The notes under the pieces were generated by a model that ran no database searches, was not told the DNA's origin, and saw only the letters and a list, made by a program, of their open reading frames with translations. Both the position numbers and the translations under genes were made by a program. This document shows, in pieces, positions 6,801 through 13,470 of a DNA stretch of 35,848 nucleotides (the stretch's first letter is position 1; each line of letters opens with the position of its first letter). This DNA is from JAZDKP01 sp043802925 (GTDB lineage: Bacteria; Fibrobacterota; OXYB2-FULL-49-7; JAEUSG01): assembly GCA_043802925.1 (NCBI GenBank), contig JAZDKP010000109.1:1-35848 (forward strand), in the 5' to 3' direction.

Positions 6801-7933
6801 TCATGATTGCCCGCAACGACACCGGCTTCACCGACGCCATGCGCCTGGCCCGGGAACGGCCGCTCATCGACAAAATCTTCCGTTCCGCCGCCCCCGCCCT
6901 GCGCGACGACTACATGCGCTGGGCCGTCTCCCTGTTCCGCAATCCCGCCTGCACCGGCGAATTCGACTACGTCATTGAGCGGTTCACCGCGGCGCTGGAC
7001 GCGGACGCCCGGTTCTCCCTGTATGTGTATCTCGGCCTCAGCTTCAACACCCCGGCCACGCGCGAACGCTCCCGCGCCTTTTTCCTGCGCGCGCTCGTTC
7101 TGCGGCCCGATACCCTGGTGGAACGGATGCTGCGCATTCCACCGGGCAGCCCGGAGGGCACGGCCCGGGGCCGTCAGAAATGGGTGGGGCCCGGATACCT
7201 CCCCTCTGCCTTTGGCTGCAGCCGCCGCATGGCCCCCTTTTACATGGATTCCATCGAGGTCACGCAGGCGTTCTACCGGGAACTGACGGGTGACAATCCC
7301 TCGAACTTCCGCGAGCCGATCGCGGACGGCCGACCCATCGGCAAGGACCTGGACCGCCCAGTGGAAAATGTGAGCTGGTACGAGGCCGTCCGCTTCTGCA
7401 ACCTGCGGAGCGCCCGCGAAGGACGGAAGCCCGCCTACCACTTCCGCCACCCGCGCGATTCCGTGGTCCGGATTCTCCATTTGAAAATCCTCAGGGTGCA
7501 AGGCGTCCTGGTGTCCCGTTATTTCAACGATTCCAGTCACGTCTCACTGTTTGACGTCACCGTCGACAGTGCAGCCGACGGGTACCGTCTTCCCACCGCA
7601 GACGAGTTTGAATACGCGCTCCGCGGCGGCACCACGACGCGCTTTTTTTGGGGCGATAAAACCGAGGAGGGCGGCGCATACGCCTGGCTTGCCCTGAACA
7701 ACGCGAACGTCACACACGCAGTGGCGGCCCTGCGGCCGGGACCGTATGGGCTTTACGACATCGCGGGCAATGTGTCGGAGTGGTGCTGGAGTGACGGAAC
7801 CCAGGCCATGGCGCGCGGGGCCAACATCAAGGACGCCAATGGGGCCAGCGGCGATTTCCGCGATGGGGTGTTCGACAAGGCGACACGGGGCCCCACATCC
7901 GTCCTGGGATTCCGGTGCGTGTCGCGGCCCTGA
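3863..7933 (+). CDS. PAS - degenerate cyclase - Ser/Thr kinase - TM - FGE-like receptor fusion
   Basis: A 1356-residue protein. Residues 20-45 may be coiled coil and 50-155 are PAS-like. Residues 185-378 are a class III nucleotide cyclase fold in which the first metal Asp is Ala196 (VLFVALRGFT) and the transition-state Asn is Gln317, while Asp240, Asp308 and Arg321 remain. Residues 405-675 are a complete Hanks-type kinase: GRGGMG 414-419, Lys436, Glu455, HRDLKPSN 532-539, DFG 552-554. One TM helix is at about 702-720. Outside the cytoplasm follow a jelly-roll-like region (745-935), a helical segment, and an FGE/SUMF1-like domain (1105-1356) ending in GNVSEW...GFRCVSRP. The FGE catalytic Cys pair is not visible, so it is probably a binding domain. 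The kinase probably phosphorylates cytoplasmic targets in response to extracytoplasmic or PAS signals. No clear SD precedes the ATG. Domain calls are firm for kinase and FGE and weaker for the jelly roll. Confidence 0.9.
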   Translation: MADLPDKSGTPENGDYKHKAEEMEALYHDIEHRYQEALQQLSEQKSSPIHSIAGMDQKVVQVDTRLRIVYCNTPLARMLGFSKEGLVGAELSKIDNFQWGPGYLEVLVRQCGHLNEPLVKERGYFDLKAGQEVMVRISVRPVEGGFQIVMEDRTEYAALQKRFARYVSPKILEAMKALGTDFETPRRQTLSVLFVALRGFTALTDTLPPEQLRETLNLYLTTMISIVEANDAMVDKILGDQLLVLCGAPLPRSDHGLLAVKIAFEMMRTHEQLIAAMARDNRTLPNIGIGIHPGEVTLGNFGTDKRNDYTAMGQTVQVAARLCQAAREGEVLVSHAALEEVVMADASVTEKVRFHKVDSIEVKGMRDPVPSYRVTLRDAAETALTLTEPLPEAVAQEAERKRIFGRYQLLNEIGRGGMGVVYKAIHTDMGKVVALKFLKIGDFAQEAQLKMFQREIEALATLQHPHIIAIHDVGVNEGQRYFAMDYIEGSSLDILLAGARREGREINVTQALTLMVKILRALDHAHGRGIVHRDLKPSNIMITREGEPVIMDFGLARQTRTAENIQALSGQILGTPAYMSPEQADGRSEAINEKSDVYSMGALFFEMLTGRTPHGSQGSLVDDLRAIVEKEPQNLRRVNPAVPVELAIICHKALEKEPERRYRTAGAFAEDLQRYINGDPIQARPQSLLYRARKKIAKHRVEFVAACLMLLFLLSALAYRQVSHRAMTEKERALAGEIAKTEARWVLAYRNDFNGPALDSAGWYYRLPQLNTLAYGIEDSALTLRGSGMLYSTLRIPGNIRLVFDACIEGANEIHVRMKVGPTYGDSDWFYNNYWAENVCVWERRGMWNTQRDLDFTFHQQVLTDPLPARAGQWQAVEMTFEDGRCRTRINDRTINEGEDYFPLNSMDYSRWGFRSITGSLRIRNLRVYKQRLPERLDVTQLANERINRGEVAQAGRDLLGVFEEYDSPEIVSLALRKILMIARNDTGFTDAMRLARERPLIDKIFRSAAPALRDDYMRWAVSLFRNPACTGEFDYVIERFTAALDADARFSLYVYLGLSFNTPATRERSRAFFLRALVLRPDTLVERMLRIPPGSPEGTARGRQKWVGPGYLPSAFGCSRRMAPFYMDSIEVTQAFYRELTGDNPSNFREPIADGRPIGKDLDRPVENVSWYEAVRFCNLRSAREGRKPAYHFRHPRDSVVRILHLKILRVQGVLVSRYFNDSSHVSLFDVTVDSAADGYRLPTADEFEYALRGGTTTRFFWGDKTEEGGAYAWLALNNANVTHAVAALRPGPYGLYDIAGNVSEWCWSDGTQAMARGANIKDANGASGDFRDGVFDKATRGPTSVLGFRCVSRP

Positions 7934-7952
7934 CATTGGGGCAGCTGTTTTT

Positions 7953-9512
7953 TCAGGTGGCGTCGCGAATGCGGGCCGCGAGCAACTGGAGTTCCTCCTC
8001 GCGCCCGCTCTTGAGCGTGCGGATAACCATTAAAATCCCTGCGGAAAACCAGAAATAGATGTCCCCCGGATGGGCGTCGATGTGCGTCCCCGTGCTGTTC
8101 ATGATCACAAACACGAAGAGCAGTGTGAGCAGGCCGCGCACCATTATCTTCTTGTCTTCCTCCTCTTCCTCCCGATAGGCGCGGAAACCGGCCCGGAATA
8201 TCCGGTAGAACACGAATAAGAGCAGGAAAAGACCGATAAACCCGGTCTCGAAGAGCGTGGTGAAATAAAGGCTGTGCGCATCGAAAGTTCCGAGACCATA
8301 GCCCATGGGACCGCGCGGAAGTTCCACAATCTGCGAGAGGACCTGCTGCCACATCACGGTCCGGGCAACCATGGAATGCTCCTGAAATGGGTTGGTGATG
8401 GCCGAAACCCGTTCAGTGACAAACAGGTCCGTTATCCCTTTGGCGCCCGGCGCCGCCATTCGTACCGCGGTCGGGGTCGCCGTCCCATAAATGGGCCCGG
8501 CCGTCCCTCCCCGTCCCATTTGTTCCATCAGGATGGAGAGCGGGAAATAAAATACGATGATGAGAATAAAGAGTCCGAGCTTGATTCGGAACGAGGAACG
8601 GTGCGCAATCAGAAACCAGATCGCCATCCCGGCAAGAAAGCCCACCCAATTGGAGCGCACCGAGGTGAGAAGCAGGCCAAAAGACAGCACAGGGAGAATG
8701 AACAGGTAAAGCCAGCGGAACCGGGTCCCCTTCATGGAATACAGGCAATAGGAGGTGAGAAAAGCGATGATCATGAAATCGCCGAAAGTGGCGGGTGACG
8801 AGAGCGTGGAAAAGGGCCGGGGACGGCCGCTGATAAAAAGCGTGACAAAGCTGGACCGCATCTGGTCGAGCCAGATTTCCTCGAAGCGGGTGTAACCCAG
8901 ATAGGTCTGCTTGATGCCATAGAGCGCCACAACAAGACCGATCAGGCTGGTAATCTTGAAAATACGGACCACCTGCTGCTTGGTCTCGATGAAGTGAATG
9001 GCAAAGAAGAAACAGAGCAGGTACAGCATGTTGAACTTGAACTGGTTGATCCCGCCCATCGTATCGTTGTAGGTGAGCAGCACGATACGCGACGCGTTGT
9101 AGAGGACAAAGGCCCATATCCAGGCGTTCAGCCGCGGGTCTTCGCTCCGGATTTTCCGTCGCTTGCGGACCTGGTCGAGGTAAAGGATAAAAAGCAGCAT
9201 CACGACCACGTCCGGCAGGATGAGCAGCAGGTCGTTACCCGGACGATCGTAGAACAGATAATAGAAACGGCGCAAAAGCGGAATGAAGGGGGGCACGAGG
9301 ATAAGGAAGTAGACCCCCACTGTGGGGTACTTCATGACCGGCACCAGAATCAGAAGGGTGACAAAGACCAGGAGGTCGAGACGGGTGGGGACATGGTAGA
9401 TCTTTTTTGCGATGAACGGCCCGAGCGCCAGGGCCACGAGCAGAAAAAGCGCCATGCCCGCGATCACCTTGAGGTCAGCGCGGCCGTCATTATTTTTCAG
9501 CGGACAGTTCAT
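7953..9512 (-). CDS. O-antigen ligase/polymerase-like integral membrane protein
   Basis: A 519-residue polytopic inner-membrane protein with about ten or more hydrophobic segments and a large extracytoplasmic loop near residues 330-430 (counted from MNCPLKNND). TSVRSNWVGFLAG followed later by GYGLGTFDAHSLYFTTLFETGFIG matches the WaaL/Wzy-type O-antigen ligase superfamily, in which Arg and His residues of these regions are functionally important. It would ligate or polymerise undecaprenyl-linked glycan at the periplasmic face. A longer frame reaches 9584, but ATG 9512, overlapping the end of the upstream glycosyltransferase by 23 nt, gives a normal polar N-terminus; the SD is weak. It is the last gene of a three-gene minus-strand surface-polysaccharide operon. 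Ligase and polymerase cannot be told apart from sequence. Confidence 0.85.
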   Translation of the reverse strand: MNCPLKNNDGRADLKVIAGMALFLLVALALGPFIAKKIYHVPTRLDLLVFVTLLILVPVMKYPTVGVYFLILVPPFIPLLRRFYYLFYDRPGNDLLLILPDVVVMLLFILYLDQVRKRRKIRSEDPRLNAWIWAFVLYNASRIVLLTYNDTMGGINQFKFNMLYLLCFFFAIHFIETKQQVVRIFKITSLIGLVVALYGIKQTYLGYTRFEEIWLDQMRSSFVTLFISGRPRPFSTLSSPATFGDFMIIAFLTSYCLYSMKGTRFRWLYLFILPVLSFGLLLTSVRSNWVGFLAGMAIWFLIAHRSSFRIKLGLFILIIVFYFPLSILMEQMGRGGTAGPIYGTATPTAVRMAAPGAKGITDLFVTERVSAITNPFQEHSMVARTVMWQQVLSQIVELPRGPMGYGLGTFDAHSLYFTTLFETGFIGLFLLLFVFYRIFRAGFRAYREEEEEDKKIMVRGLLTLLFVFVIMNSTGTHIDAHPGDIYFWFSAGILMVIRTLKSGREEELQLLAARIRDAT

Positions 9513-10524
9513 GGTATAATTCCAGATAACGGTTTGCGATCCCTTCAAGGTCAAAATCCTTGGCCCGTACAAGCCCCTGGTCAATAAGCGTCTTTCGCTC
9601 CGTGGGGTCCGTCAGGAGTCGAATCAGAGCGGGTGTCAGGTCGCGGTCCGGCACCCGCAGGCCGCAGCGGCCTTCGGCGAGGATGAAGCGGGACCCGTCG
9701 TTGGCCGAAGAAATAACAGGCGTGCCGCAGGCCATGGCCTCCAAAAGCGGCAGGCCAAAACATTCGTAGCGCGAAGGCGAACAGAGCACCCAGGCGCGCT
9801 GGTACAGGCCCAGGAGCTCGGCATCGGGAAGGGCCCTGAAATGCCGGACGCCTTCGCCGGTCGCCGGCGTCGGAGTGACCATCCAGAGCTCGGCGTCCGG
9901 CACGCGTCGCCGCACCTCCGCAAACCGCGCCAGAAGAAACGCCCCGCGCTTGCGGCCACGCAGGTCTCCCACAAAGAGGACCGACGGGGCGACCGACTTT
10001 TCCGGGCCCGGCCGAAAGCGCGCAAGATCCACGCCACAGGGCACCACCGCATTGATACGGGGAATATACTTTTTTGTGCCGGGCGAGATGGCGGCCCGTT
10101 TGTCCGCCGCAAAGGTCCCCGCGATTTCGAGCCCCCAGAGCAGGAACTGTGAAAGCGCGCGGCCCGGCCTGAGCGCCCACAACGCCTCGGCCAGCGCGGA
10201 GCCGTAATAGGTCCGCACCTGCGGCCGCTGCCGAAACATCAGAAAATTGTCGCCATGGGTATGCACCACGTCAAAGTCCCGGGTGCATACTTTTGCGAAA
10301 TAATACCCGAGGAAGAACTTGCGTGCAATGCGCGACGCGCGCCAGCGCAACGGCAGGGCCACCTCGCGCACTGCATAGAGCGCGTCGGCCGGCTGCGGGC
10401 TTAAACTGAAGACCGTGACCGCATGACCGCGGCGCGTAAGCGCATTGGCCAGGCCGTGGACCTGGCACGCCACGCCGCCGTACTTTTCCGAAGGAAGGTC
10501 GCGCTGGAAAAAGGCGATGCGCAT
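9490..10524 (-). CDS. GT4-type glycosyltransferase
   Basis: A 344-residue GT-B fold glycosyltransferase. The N-terminal acceptor domain carries the YGGVACQVHGLANAL loop (about residues 15-29) and DVVHTHGD (85-92). The C-terminal donor domain starts with VLFVGDLRGRKRG and has the retaining-GT4 E-x7-E signature: Glu254 and Glu262 in ECFGLPLLEAMACGTPV. There are no membrane segments, so it probably acts at the cytoplasmic face. It lies 5 nt after the preceding glycosyltransferase and overlaps the ligase-like gene, so all three are co-transcribed. Expected role: addition of a sugar to an O-antigen or other surface-glycan intermediate; donor and acceptor cannot be deduced. Confidence 0.88.
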   Translation of the reverse strand: MRIAFFQRDLPSEKYGGVACQVHGLANALTRRGHAVTVFSLSPQPADALYAVREVALPLRWRASRIARKFFLGYYFAKVCTRDFDVVHTHGDNFLMFRQRPQVRTYYGSALAEALWALRPGRALSQFLLWGLEIAGTFAADKRAAISPGTKKYIPRINAVVPCGVDLARFRPGPEKSVAPSVLFVGDLRGRKRGAFLLARFAEVRRRVPDAELWMVTPTPATGEGVRHFRALPDAELLGLYQRAWVLCSPSRYECFGLPLLEAMACGTPVISSANDGSRFILAEGRCGLRVPDRDLTPALIRLLTDPTERKTLIDQGLVRAKDFDLEGIANRYLELYHELSAEK

Positions 10525-10529
10525 GGGGT

Positions 10530-11540
10530 CTACGCCTCCGCCATTGCGAGAATCCGGCGTGCCGCGATGTCCGGCGCCATGTGCGCGTCGTACAGGGCGC
10601 GGCCGCCCCCGGCGATGCGCGCAGCCAGCGCGGGGTCCGCTTCAAGCGCGGCCACGGCGCGGCAGAGATCGGTCTCACCGCCGTTGAAGAACCAGACGTT
10701 CTCCTTGTGCCGGAATTCGCAATCGGTCCATTCGCTTCGTGTGGCGATGACCGGCACGCGGTTGAGCAGCGCCGCGGCCGCGCTGCCCTTGCGGAAGCTG
10801 ATGCCCCGGGCGTCACAGAGGACAAAATATTTGATGCGCGTGAGCGCCACGGCCGCCTCCGCGGGCAGGAGAGGCCCGGTCCCGTCACATTGTTCACGCA
10901 GTTCCGGGGGCCGTGTGAGGTCGCCGATGAGGAGCATGCGCGCGCCCGGCAGGCGCCGGAGGGCCGCGGCCAGCGTGCAGGTATCGATATCGGGGTGGAG
11001 CGTGCCAAAGTAGCCCAGAAGGTGCGTGGCCGCGGCCCGCCGGCCGCCGGGGTCCGCCTCCGGCAGATTGGAAAACACGGGCACCACGTCCGGCCTACGG
11101 CCGGTCGCGCGCTCGAGTTCGTCGGCACGGCGGTGGAAGCTGACCACCGGCCGGTCCGAGAGCGCGAATACCAGCCGGTCCTTGGCCGCGTTCCAGGGGC
11201 GCTGGACCGCATTGCGCAAAAAGCCGCAATAGGACGGCATAAAGATTTCGTGCAGGTAGGTGATGCTCCGGATGCCGCGGCGCCGGAACGCCCAGAGCAG
11301 GAGAACGGGAAAAAGAGAGCGCCAGCCGAACAGGTTGGGCGTGTAGGGCAGGACCGCCGCCGTGCAGCCCTCGCGCGCAATCCGCGCGGCGATGGAGACG
11401 GCGCGCAAGGTGGAGAAGGGCCCCGGCACGCGCCGGACATCCGCTCCGAGCGCCGTGAGCGCGTCCGCAAGAACCCGGGCGTGATCACGCGCGCCGCCGT
11501 ACCGGGCGCTTTCCGGGGGAATGAGGATCGCTATGCGCAT
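10530..11540 (-). CDS. Divergent GT-B glycosyltransferase
   Basis: A 336-residue protein starting MRIAILIPPESARYGGARDHARVLADAL, very like the N-terminus of GT4 enzymes (Gly-Gly at 15-16). Its second half has LLGYFGTLHPDIDT (start of the donor domain), ARMLLIGDL and a late ISFRKGSAAAALLNRVPVIAT block where the nucleotide-sugar motif should be. The standard E-x7-E pattern is not present there, so it is a divergent member or uses an unusual donor site. It is the first gene of the minus-strand polysaccharide operon, divergent from the small gene at 11611. It could be a glycosyltransferase with altered donor specificity or an inactive paralogue. Confidence 0.8.
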   Translation of the reverse strand: MRIAILIPPESARYGGARDHARVLADALTALGADVRRVPGPFSTLRAVSIAARIAREGCTAAVLPYTPNLFGWRSLFPVLLLWAFRRRGIRSITYLHEIFMPSYCGFLRNAVQRPWNAAKDRLVFALSDRPVVSFHRRADELERATGRRPDVVPVFSNLPEADPGGRRAAATHLLGYFGTLHPDIDTCTLAAALRRLPGARMLLIGDLTRPPELREQCDGTGPLLPAEAAVALTRIKYFVLCDARGISFRKGSAAAALLNRVPVIATRSEWTDCEFRHKENVWFFNGGETDLCRAVAALEADPALAARIAGGGRALYDAHMAPDIAARRILAMAEA

Positions 11541-11574
11541 GAAGGTTTTCGAATTATTTGTTTGATACCCTAAA

Positions 11575-11580
11575 TATAAT
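11575..11580 (+). promoter_or_regulatory. Possible -10 box (TATAAT) in the divergent gap
   Basis: A perfect TATAAT lies about 30 nt before the ATG at 11611 in the AT-rich gap between the divergent glycosyltransferase operon and the small genes. I see no good -35 at 16-18 nt spacing, so this is weak on its own. Confidence 0.3.
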
Positions 11581-11610
11581 TTGATTATCTTTTATTCAGA
11601 AGGAAAACCT

Positions 11611-11820
11611 ATGTTCAGATTTTCTGTGGCATTTATTTCACCGGGCGGAAATCTTCTCCACCGCGTCATCCGCGCCAAAACCGAGGACGAGGCCTTGAAG
11701 CTCTTTTTCAATGAGATCAAGCTCGCCAGTTACACGTTGGATGACGACGGGTTCTTCTATTTCAAGGAAGATTTCAACTTCGGTGAGCGCCCCGCCGGAA
11801 ACATCATCCAAATCGATTGA
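11611..11820 (+). CDS. Small hypothetical protein (69 aa)
   Basis: The 69-residue product begins MFRFSVAFISPGGNLLHRV and ends FGERPAGNIIQID. ATG 11611 is preceded by AGAAGGA with 6-nt spacing, so this start is preferred over the in-frame TTG at 11581. It has no signal peptide or membrane segment. The pattern is a short alpha/beta protein: strand SVAFISPGG, helix KTEDEALKLFFNEI, then strands around LDDDGFFYFKEDF. I do not recognise the family. It lies 28 nt upstream of the membrane protein gene at 11849 on the same strand. Confidence 0.7.
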   Translation: MFRFSVAFISPGGNLLHRVIRAKTEDEALKLFFNEIKLASYTLDDDGFFYFKEDFNFGERPAGNIIQID

Positions 11821-11848
11821 TTTTTTTCATCTTACGTCGTACGGTCGC

Positions 11849-12493
11849 ATGAAAAAAACAATTGTCTGGATCTTGTGTCTGTGCGTCCTCGGCGCCGCTC
11901 AGCTCGATCTCAATAACGACGACAGTGACCGTAAAAAGTACGGGATGTCCCAGGCGGAATGGGAAAAGTTCCGTGAGATGAAAATGTCCGTCGATGAGCT
12001 CGAACGCCTCATCCGCTGCGGCATCACCATCAACGAATATTCCAGCCGCCCCTGGCTTTCCCTTGGCGTGTCCGAGCAGGACTGGCTCGCCGAGCGCTGC
12101 AAAGGCATGGCCGACGAAGACATCCAGGCCTTTAACGAGGGCGAGCGGAGCGATCTCAGCATCATTGCGGCCTTCCTGCTTCCCGGCAGCTTCCATTGGC
12201 GCAATAAAAAGTTCAGCAAAGCCATCCCGCTTTCCGTGGGTTTCGCGATACCGCTGGCCTGTTATTTCGCCTTTCCCGAAGAAATCGAACAGCCGCCTAA
12301 AATGGGTCTCGATGCCAGCGGCAACGCCATCAATATCCGTGAGACCACCTATAACAAGCGTCCGGTTTTTCTCGTCCTCTGCCTGGCCGACATGATCGTT
12401 TCCGCCATCTTCGCCTACCGCGACAACAGCGACCGCCACGCACCCGTGCCCCCCGACATGCAGGAGCCCGAACCCGCCCCTTCTCCCTATTGA
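11849..12493 (+). CDS. Hypothetical membrane-associated protein (214 aa)
   Basis: The N-terminus MKKTIVWILCLCVLGAAQLD looks like a signal peptide or anchor. A charged central part (25-100) with SQAEWEKFREM and SEQDWLAERC suggests helices. Three hydrophobic stretches follow (about 104-117, 126-142, 172-190), and the tail is Pro-rich (PVPPDMQEPEPAPSPY). The LLPGSFHWRNKKFSKAIPLSVGFAI segment loosely recalls the small membrane domain of DUF5683-like envelope proteins (LLPGxGQxYNxxYxKG); this is suggestive only. ATG 11849 has no clear SD. Neighbours are small envelope genes leading into lpxB and murA. Function unknown. Confidence 0.75.
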   Translation: MKKTIVWILCLCVLGAAQLDLNNDDSDRKKYGMSQAEWEKFREMKMSVDELERLIRCGITINEYSSRPWLSLGVSEQDWLAERCKGMADEDIQAFNEGERSDLSIIAAFLLPGSFHWRNKKFSKAIPLSVGFAIPLACYFAFPEEIEQPPKMGLDASGNAINIRETTYNKRPVFLVLCLADMIVSAIFAYRDNSDRHAPVPPDMQEPEPAPSPY

Positions 12494-12519
12494 AAACAGC
12501 CCCGCAATTAGAGTAAATT
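12490..12519 (+). promoter_or_regulatory. Possible sigma70-like promoter before the envelope/lpxB/murA run
   Basis: TTGAAA (12490-12495) and TAAATT (12514-12519) are spaced by 18 nt and lie 25-55 nt before the ATG at 12545. The -35 overlaps the stop codon of the upstream gene. Weak support; co-transcription from upstream is equally possible. Confidence 0.3.
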
Positions 12520-12544
12520 TATGGTATAGACGAAGGGGTTCTGT

Positions 12545-13069
12545 ATGAAAAAAGCGGCCTGCCTTCTCATCCTTTTCATTGTTATAACGCTTGCCATGGC
12601 ACAGGATTTTACGGGCAAACCCACCCCCTTCACAAAAAACGACCTCATCCAGCCCCAGGGGAACAGCCTCCTCGACCCCGCGCGCTTTACCATGAACCAG
12701 AGCTACAGCATGAGCTACGCCACCAACGGTGCGCAAAGCGACATGACCGGCCTGTACCTCAACCGCATGCAGTATGCCTTCAAGGTCCCGCTCACCCTGC
12801 AGGTCGATGTGGGTTTCTTCCACAAACCCATGGCCCTCTCCGGCGAAAGCGATCTTCCGTCCGGCGCCAAAAACGCGGTGCTCACCATCCCGCATGTGGG
12901 TCTCACCTACCAACCCTCTAAAAACTTCATCATGTCCTTCGAATATTTCAATTCACCCGCAGGCTACGGCAATGCGGTCAATCCCTACGGCGCCTACAAC
13001 GCTTTCGGCTCCCCCTTCTTCAGCCCGCTCCTCCCCTCGCGCGTCCCCACGGCCGCCTCCCATCCATGA
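12545..13069 (+). CDS. Small exported envelope protein (174 aa)
   Basis: The product has a clear signal peptide (MKKAACLLILFIVITLAMA, cleavage before QDF). The mature part alternates polar and hydrophobic residues in beta-strand fashion: LLDPARFTMNQSYSMSY, GLYLNRMQYAF, PLTLQVDVGFFHKP, HVGLTYQPSKNFIMSFEYF. The C-terminus is low-complexity, rich in Gly, Ser and Pro. An SD-like GAAGGGG lies 6-7 nt before ATG 12545. The stop overlaps the next start (ATGA at 13066), so it is coupled to the LytR_C gene. I recall similar small proteins placed before LytR_C genes in FCB-group genomes, but cannot name the family. Probably an outer-membrane or periplasmic beta protein. Confidence 0.75.
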   Translation: MKKAACLLILFIVITLAMAQDFTGKPTPFTKNDLIQPQGNSLLDPARFTMNQSYSMSYATNGAQSDMTGLYLNRMQYAFKVPLTLQVDVGFFHKPMALSGESDLPSGAKNAVLTIPHVGLTYQPSKNFIMSFEYFNSPAGYGNAVNPYGAYNAFGSPFFSPLLPSRVPTAASHP

Positions 13070-13470
13070 AAACCCTGTACTATGGCGCCATCGTCCTCCT
13101 GTCGGGCCTGATCCTTTTTTTTTTCCTGCTCGGGCGCAGGCATAAGGCCGAGGCTGGGATTACGCCGGCCACGGTTCCATCCATCGGTTCCATCCAGATT
13201 CTGAACGGCACGGGCAAACCGGGCGCCGCGCAGGTCGTCAGCGGCTTTCTGCGCGTCAAAGGGTTTGACGTCAAGGAAATCGGGAACGCTCCGGACTGGA
13301 ACTACGAGGAGACGATGGTGGTCTCACGTGTGCGGGACATGGAAACGGCGCGCCGCGTCGCGGAGGCGCTGCAGACGCAGAACTGCCTGAAAATCCGCAG
13401 CGACACCCGCCAGTTCGACGTCACCGTATTCGTGGGCCGCGACTATCTCAAGCGGACCGCCACGCCATGA
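13066..13470 (+). CDS. Membrane-anchored LytR C-terminal (LytR_C) domain protein
   Basis: A 134-residue protein with one N-terminal TM helix (residues 4-23, YYGAIVLLSGLILFFFLLG) followed by RRHK and a periplasmic LytR_C domain (about 41-128). Family hallmarks are IQILNGTGKPGAA at 43-55, FLRVKGFDVKEIGNAPDWNYEETMVV, and the repeated helix METARRVAEAL. In other bacteria the domain occurs at the end of LytR-CpsA-Psr proteins and as stand-alone envelope proteins; its ligand is uncertain. Both ends overlap neighbours by 4 nt (ATGA at 13066 and 13467), which strongly indicates one operon with the 174-aa protein and lpxB. Confidence 0.8.
   Translation: MKTLYYGAIVLLSGLILFFFLLGRRHKAEAGITPATVPSIGSIQILNGTGKPGAAQVVSGFLRVKGFDVKEIGNAPDWNYEETMVVSRVRDMETARRVAEALQTQNCLKIRSDTRQFDVTVFVGRDYLKRTATP

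Noticed and set aside
5708..7540. Long antisense open frame (610 codons) on the minus strand
   Set aside because: It mirrors the receptor-kinase gene in GC-rich DNA; its translation is His/Ala/Gly/Val-rich with no recognisable domain and no SD.
7600..7933. Possible diversity-generating retroelement target (FGE/C-type-lectin-like C-terminus)
   Set aside because: FGE-like C-termini are known DGR targets, but there is no reverse transcriptase, no template repeat and no near-duplicate of the 3' end in the window.
10271..11488. Minus-strand 405-codon frame overlapping the two glycosyltransferases
   Set aside because: Arg/Pro/Ser-rich translation in another frame of two clear glycosyltransferase genes.
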